Source: Verrucomicrobiota bacterium (lineage in GTDB: Bacteria > Verrucomicrobiota > Verrucomicrobiia > Limisphaerales > UBA9464). From it: a stretch of 34,114 bases of DNA. The number at the start of each line of letters is the position of its first letter. Position 1 is the first letter of the stretch. A model generated the notes under the pieces. That model saw only the letters and a program-made list of their open reading frames with translations. It ran no database searches and was not told where the DNA came from. Positions 33,313-34,114 of this stretch are shown here, in pieces. Location of the stretch: positions 1 through 34,114 of the forward strand of contig VHCX01000035.1 in NCBI GenBank assembly GCA_016871615.1, given 5' to 3'. The position numbers and the translations under genes are program-made.

Positions 33313-34114
33313 ATGTCCACCTTCCTCTCCTCCTCCTCGTCGTCATCGTCGCGGCCCCCTTCTTGGAACCGGCCTCGGGCGGCCCTGAGCCGCCGGGACT
33401 TCCTCACCCGCACCGGCCTCGGCCTGGGCGCCCTGTCGCTGCAGACCCTCGGCGACCCGGCCCCGGCCACCGGCACGCCCGAGGGGCTGTCCGGCCTGTC
33501 CCCGCTGGCACCAAAATCACCGCACTTCGCGCCGAAGGCCCGGCGGGTGGTCCACTTCTTCCTCAATGGCGGGCCCTCGCAGGTGGACACCTTCGATCCC
33601 AAGCCGGCCCTGGCGAAGTACGCAGGCCAGCCGCTGCCCGGCCAGTACCTGCGCACCGAGCGCAAGACCGGCGCGGCCCTGCCGTCGCCCTTCCGGTTCT
33701 CGCGCCACGGCCAAAGCGGCCTCGAGATCAGCGAGGTCTTCGCCCGGACCGCCGCCCATGCCGACGACATCGCCGTCATCCGCTCGATGCACGCGCAGGT
33801 GCCCAACCACGAGCCCTCGCTCATGCTGATGAACTGCGGCGACAGCGTGCAGCCCCGCCCCAGCTTCGGGGCCTGGACCCTCTACGGCCTTGGCACCGAG
33901 AACCGGAACCTGCCCGGCTTCGTGGCCCTCTGTCCCGGCGGCCTGCCCATCAAGGACTCCGAGAACTGGCAGTCGGCCTTCCTGCCCGGGGTGTTCCAGG
34001 GGACCTTCGTGGACCCCAAGCACCGGGAGGTGGACCGGCTCATCGAAGACATCCGCAGCCCGCACGCCACCCGCGACGTGCAGCGCCGACAACTCGACCT
34101 GCTGGCCTCGCTGA
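33313..34114 (+). CDS. DUF1501 protein with Tat signal, C-terminus beyond window
   Basis: 267 codons are visible before the right edge. The N-terminus has a Ser run encoded by TCC/TCG repeats, then a twin-arginine signal (LSRRDFLTRTGLGLGALSL, R27-R28). The DUF1501 domain starts with RRVVHFFLNGGPSQVDTFDP and continues through DDIAVIRSMHAQVPNHEPSL, SFGAWTLYGLGTENRNLPGF and SAFLPGVFQGTFVDP. DUF1501 has a sulfatase/alkaline-phosphatase-like fold and is nearly always the partner of DUF1549/DUF1553 proteins. Its activity is unproven. Tat export implies that it folds before crossing the membrane. Confidence 0.92.
   Translation, partial: MSTFLSSSSSSSSRPPSWNRPRAALSRRDFLTRTGLGLGALSLQTLGDPAPATGTPEGLSGLSPLAPKSPHFAPKARRVVHFFLNGGPSQVDTFDPKPALAKYAGQPLPGQYLRTERKTGAALPSPFRFSRHGQSGLEISEVFARTAAHADDIAVIRSMHAQVPNHEPSLMLMNCGDSVQPRPSFGAWTLYGLGTENRNLPGFVALCPGGLPIKDSENWQSAFLPGVFQGTFVDPKHREVDRLIEDIRSPHATRDVQRRQLDLLASL

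Noticed and set aside
29339-33346. A 1335-codon open frame on the minus strand covering the DUF1549/DUF1553 gene
   Set aside because: Only its last 302 codons are a gene (rarD). The rest is antisense to a clear coding sequence and has Gly/Val/Glu-rich composition typical of high-GC shadow frames.

Overview
The window is high-GC bacterial DNA that most resembles a Verrucomicrobiota chromosome, with Planctomycetota-like bacteria the next best fit. The evidence is the PSCyt1/DUF1549/DUF1553 and DUF1501 genes at both ends, a Cys-type sulfatase, an SGNH hydrolase, a ThuA-like protein, a deoxyhypusine-synthase-like gene and a secretin tail of the kind common in that phylum. This is a family-based inference; no rRNA or other taxonomic marker is present. 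Few genes have a clear Shine-Dalgarno sequence, so several starts rest on homology or on ATGA overlaps.

Positions 1-4580 are accessory and partly decayed. A PSCyt1-DUF1549 gene runs off the left edge. It is followed by an intact Phd/YefM-YoeB toxin-antitoxin pair and then a block of gene debris: a secretin C-terminus ending in a perfect hairpin flanked by TCA triplets, an unidentified coding remnant, an M56 (BlaR1-type) peptidase without its membrane N-terminus that continues into a Wzz-like domain, and a small frameshifted gene. A bacterial PH-domain gene closes this part.

Positions 4817-16821 are mostly ordinary chromosome: rlmN, a VapBC-like pair, a TonB-dependent receptor divergent from a ThuA-like secreted protein, a Ser/Thr kinase with an N-terminal zinc ribbon, an MsbA-like exporter with an FkbM methyltransferase just upstream, pyrD, and a GT21/HpnI-like glycosyltransferase.

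Positions 16946-28137 are transcribed entirely on the minus strand: a rhomboid protease with an interrupted N-terminal domain, a secreted protein of unknown function translationally coupled to an HTH-metallo-beta-lactamase fold protein, a sulfatase, an acyltransferase with ankyrin repeats inserted between its membrane helices, a deoxyhypusine-synthase-like enzyme, an amidase, an arsC-DUF6428 pair, and an SGNH hydrolase.

Positions 28312-34114 hold a secreted Bcp-type peroxiredoxin, an AF2212/DUF104-type antitoxin with a frameshifted and truncated MazF/PemK toxin, rarD, a cluster of nested GC-rich repeats, and the start of a second DUF1549/DUF1553-DUF1501 pair.

I found no CRISPR array, prophage, rRNA or tRNA, and no intact insertion sequence. 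No multi-gene system here is clearly new. The best leads are the acyltransferase-ankyrin hybrid, the M56-Wzz hybrid, the split rhomboid N-terminal domain, the VapC toxin with a Gln in place of an active-site Glu, and two copies of a TCA-flanked IS-end-like scar sitting exactly on stop codons.
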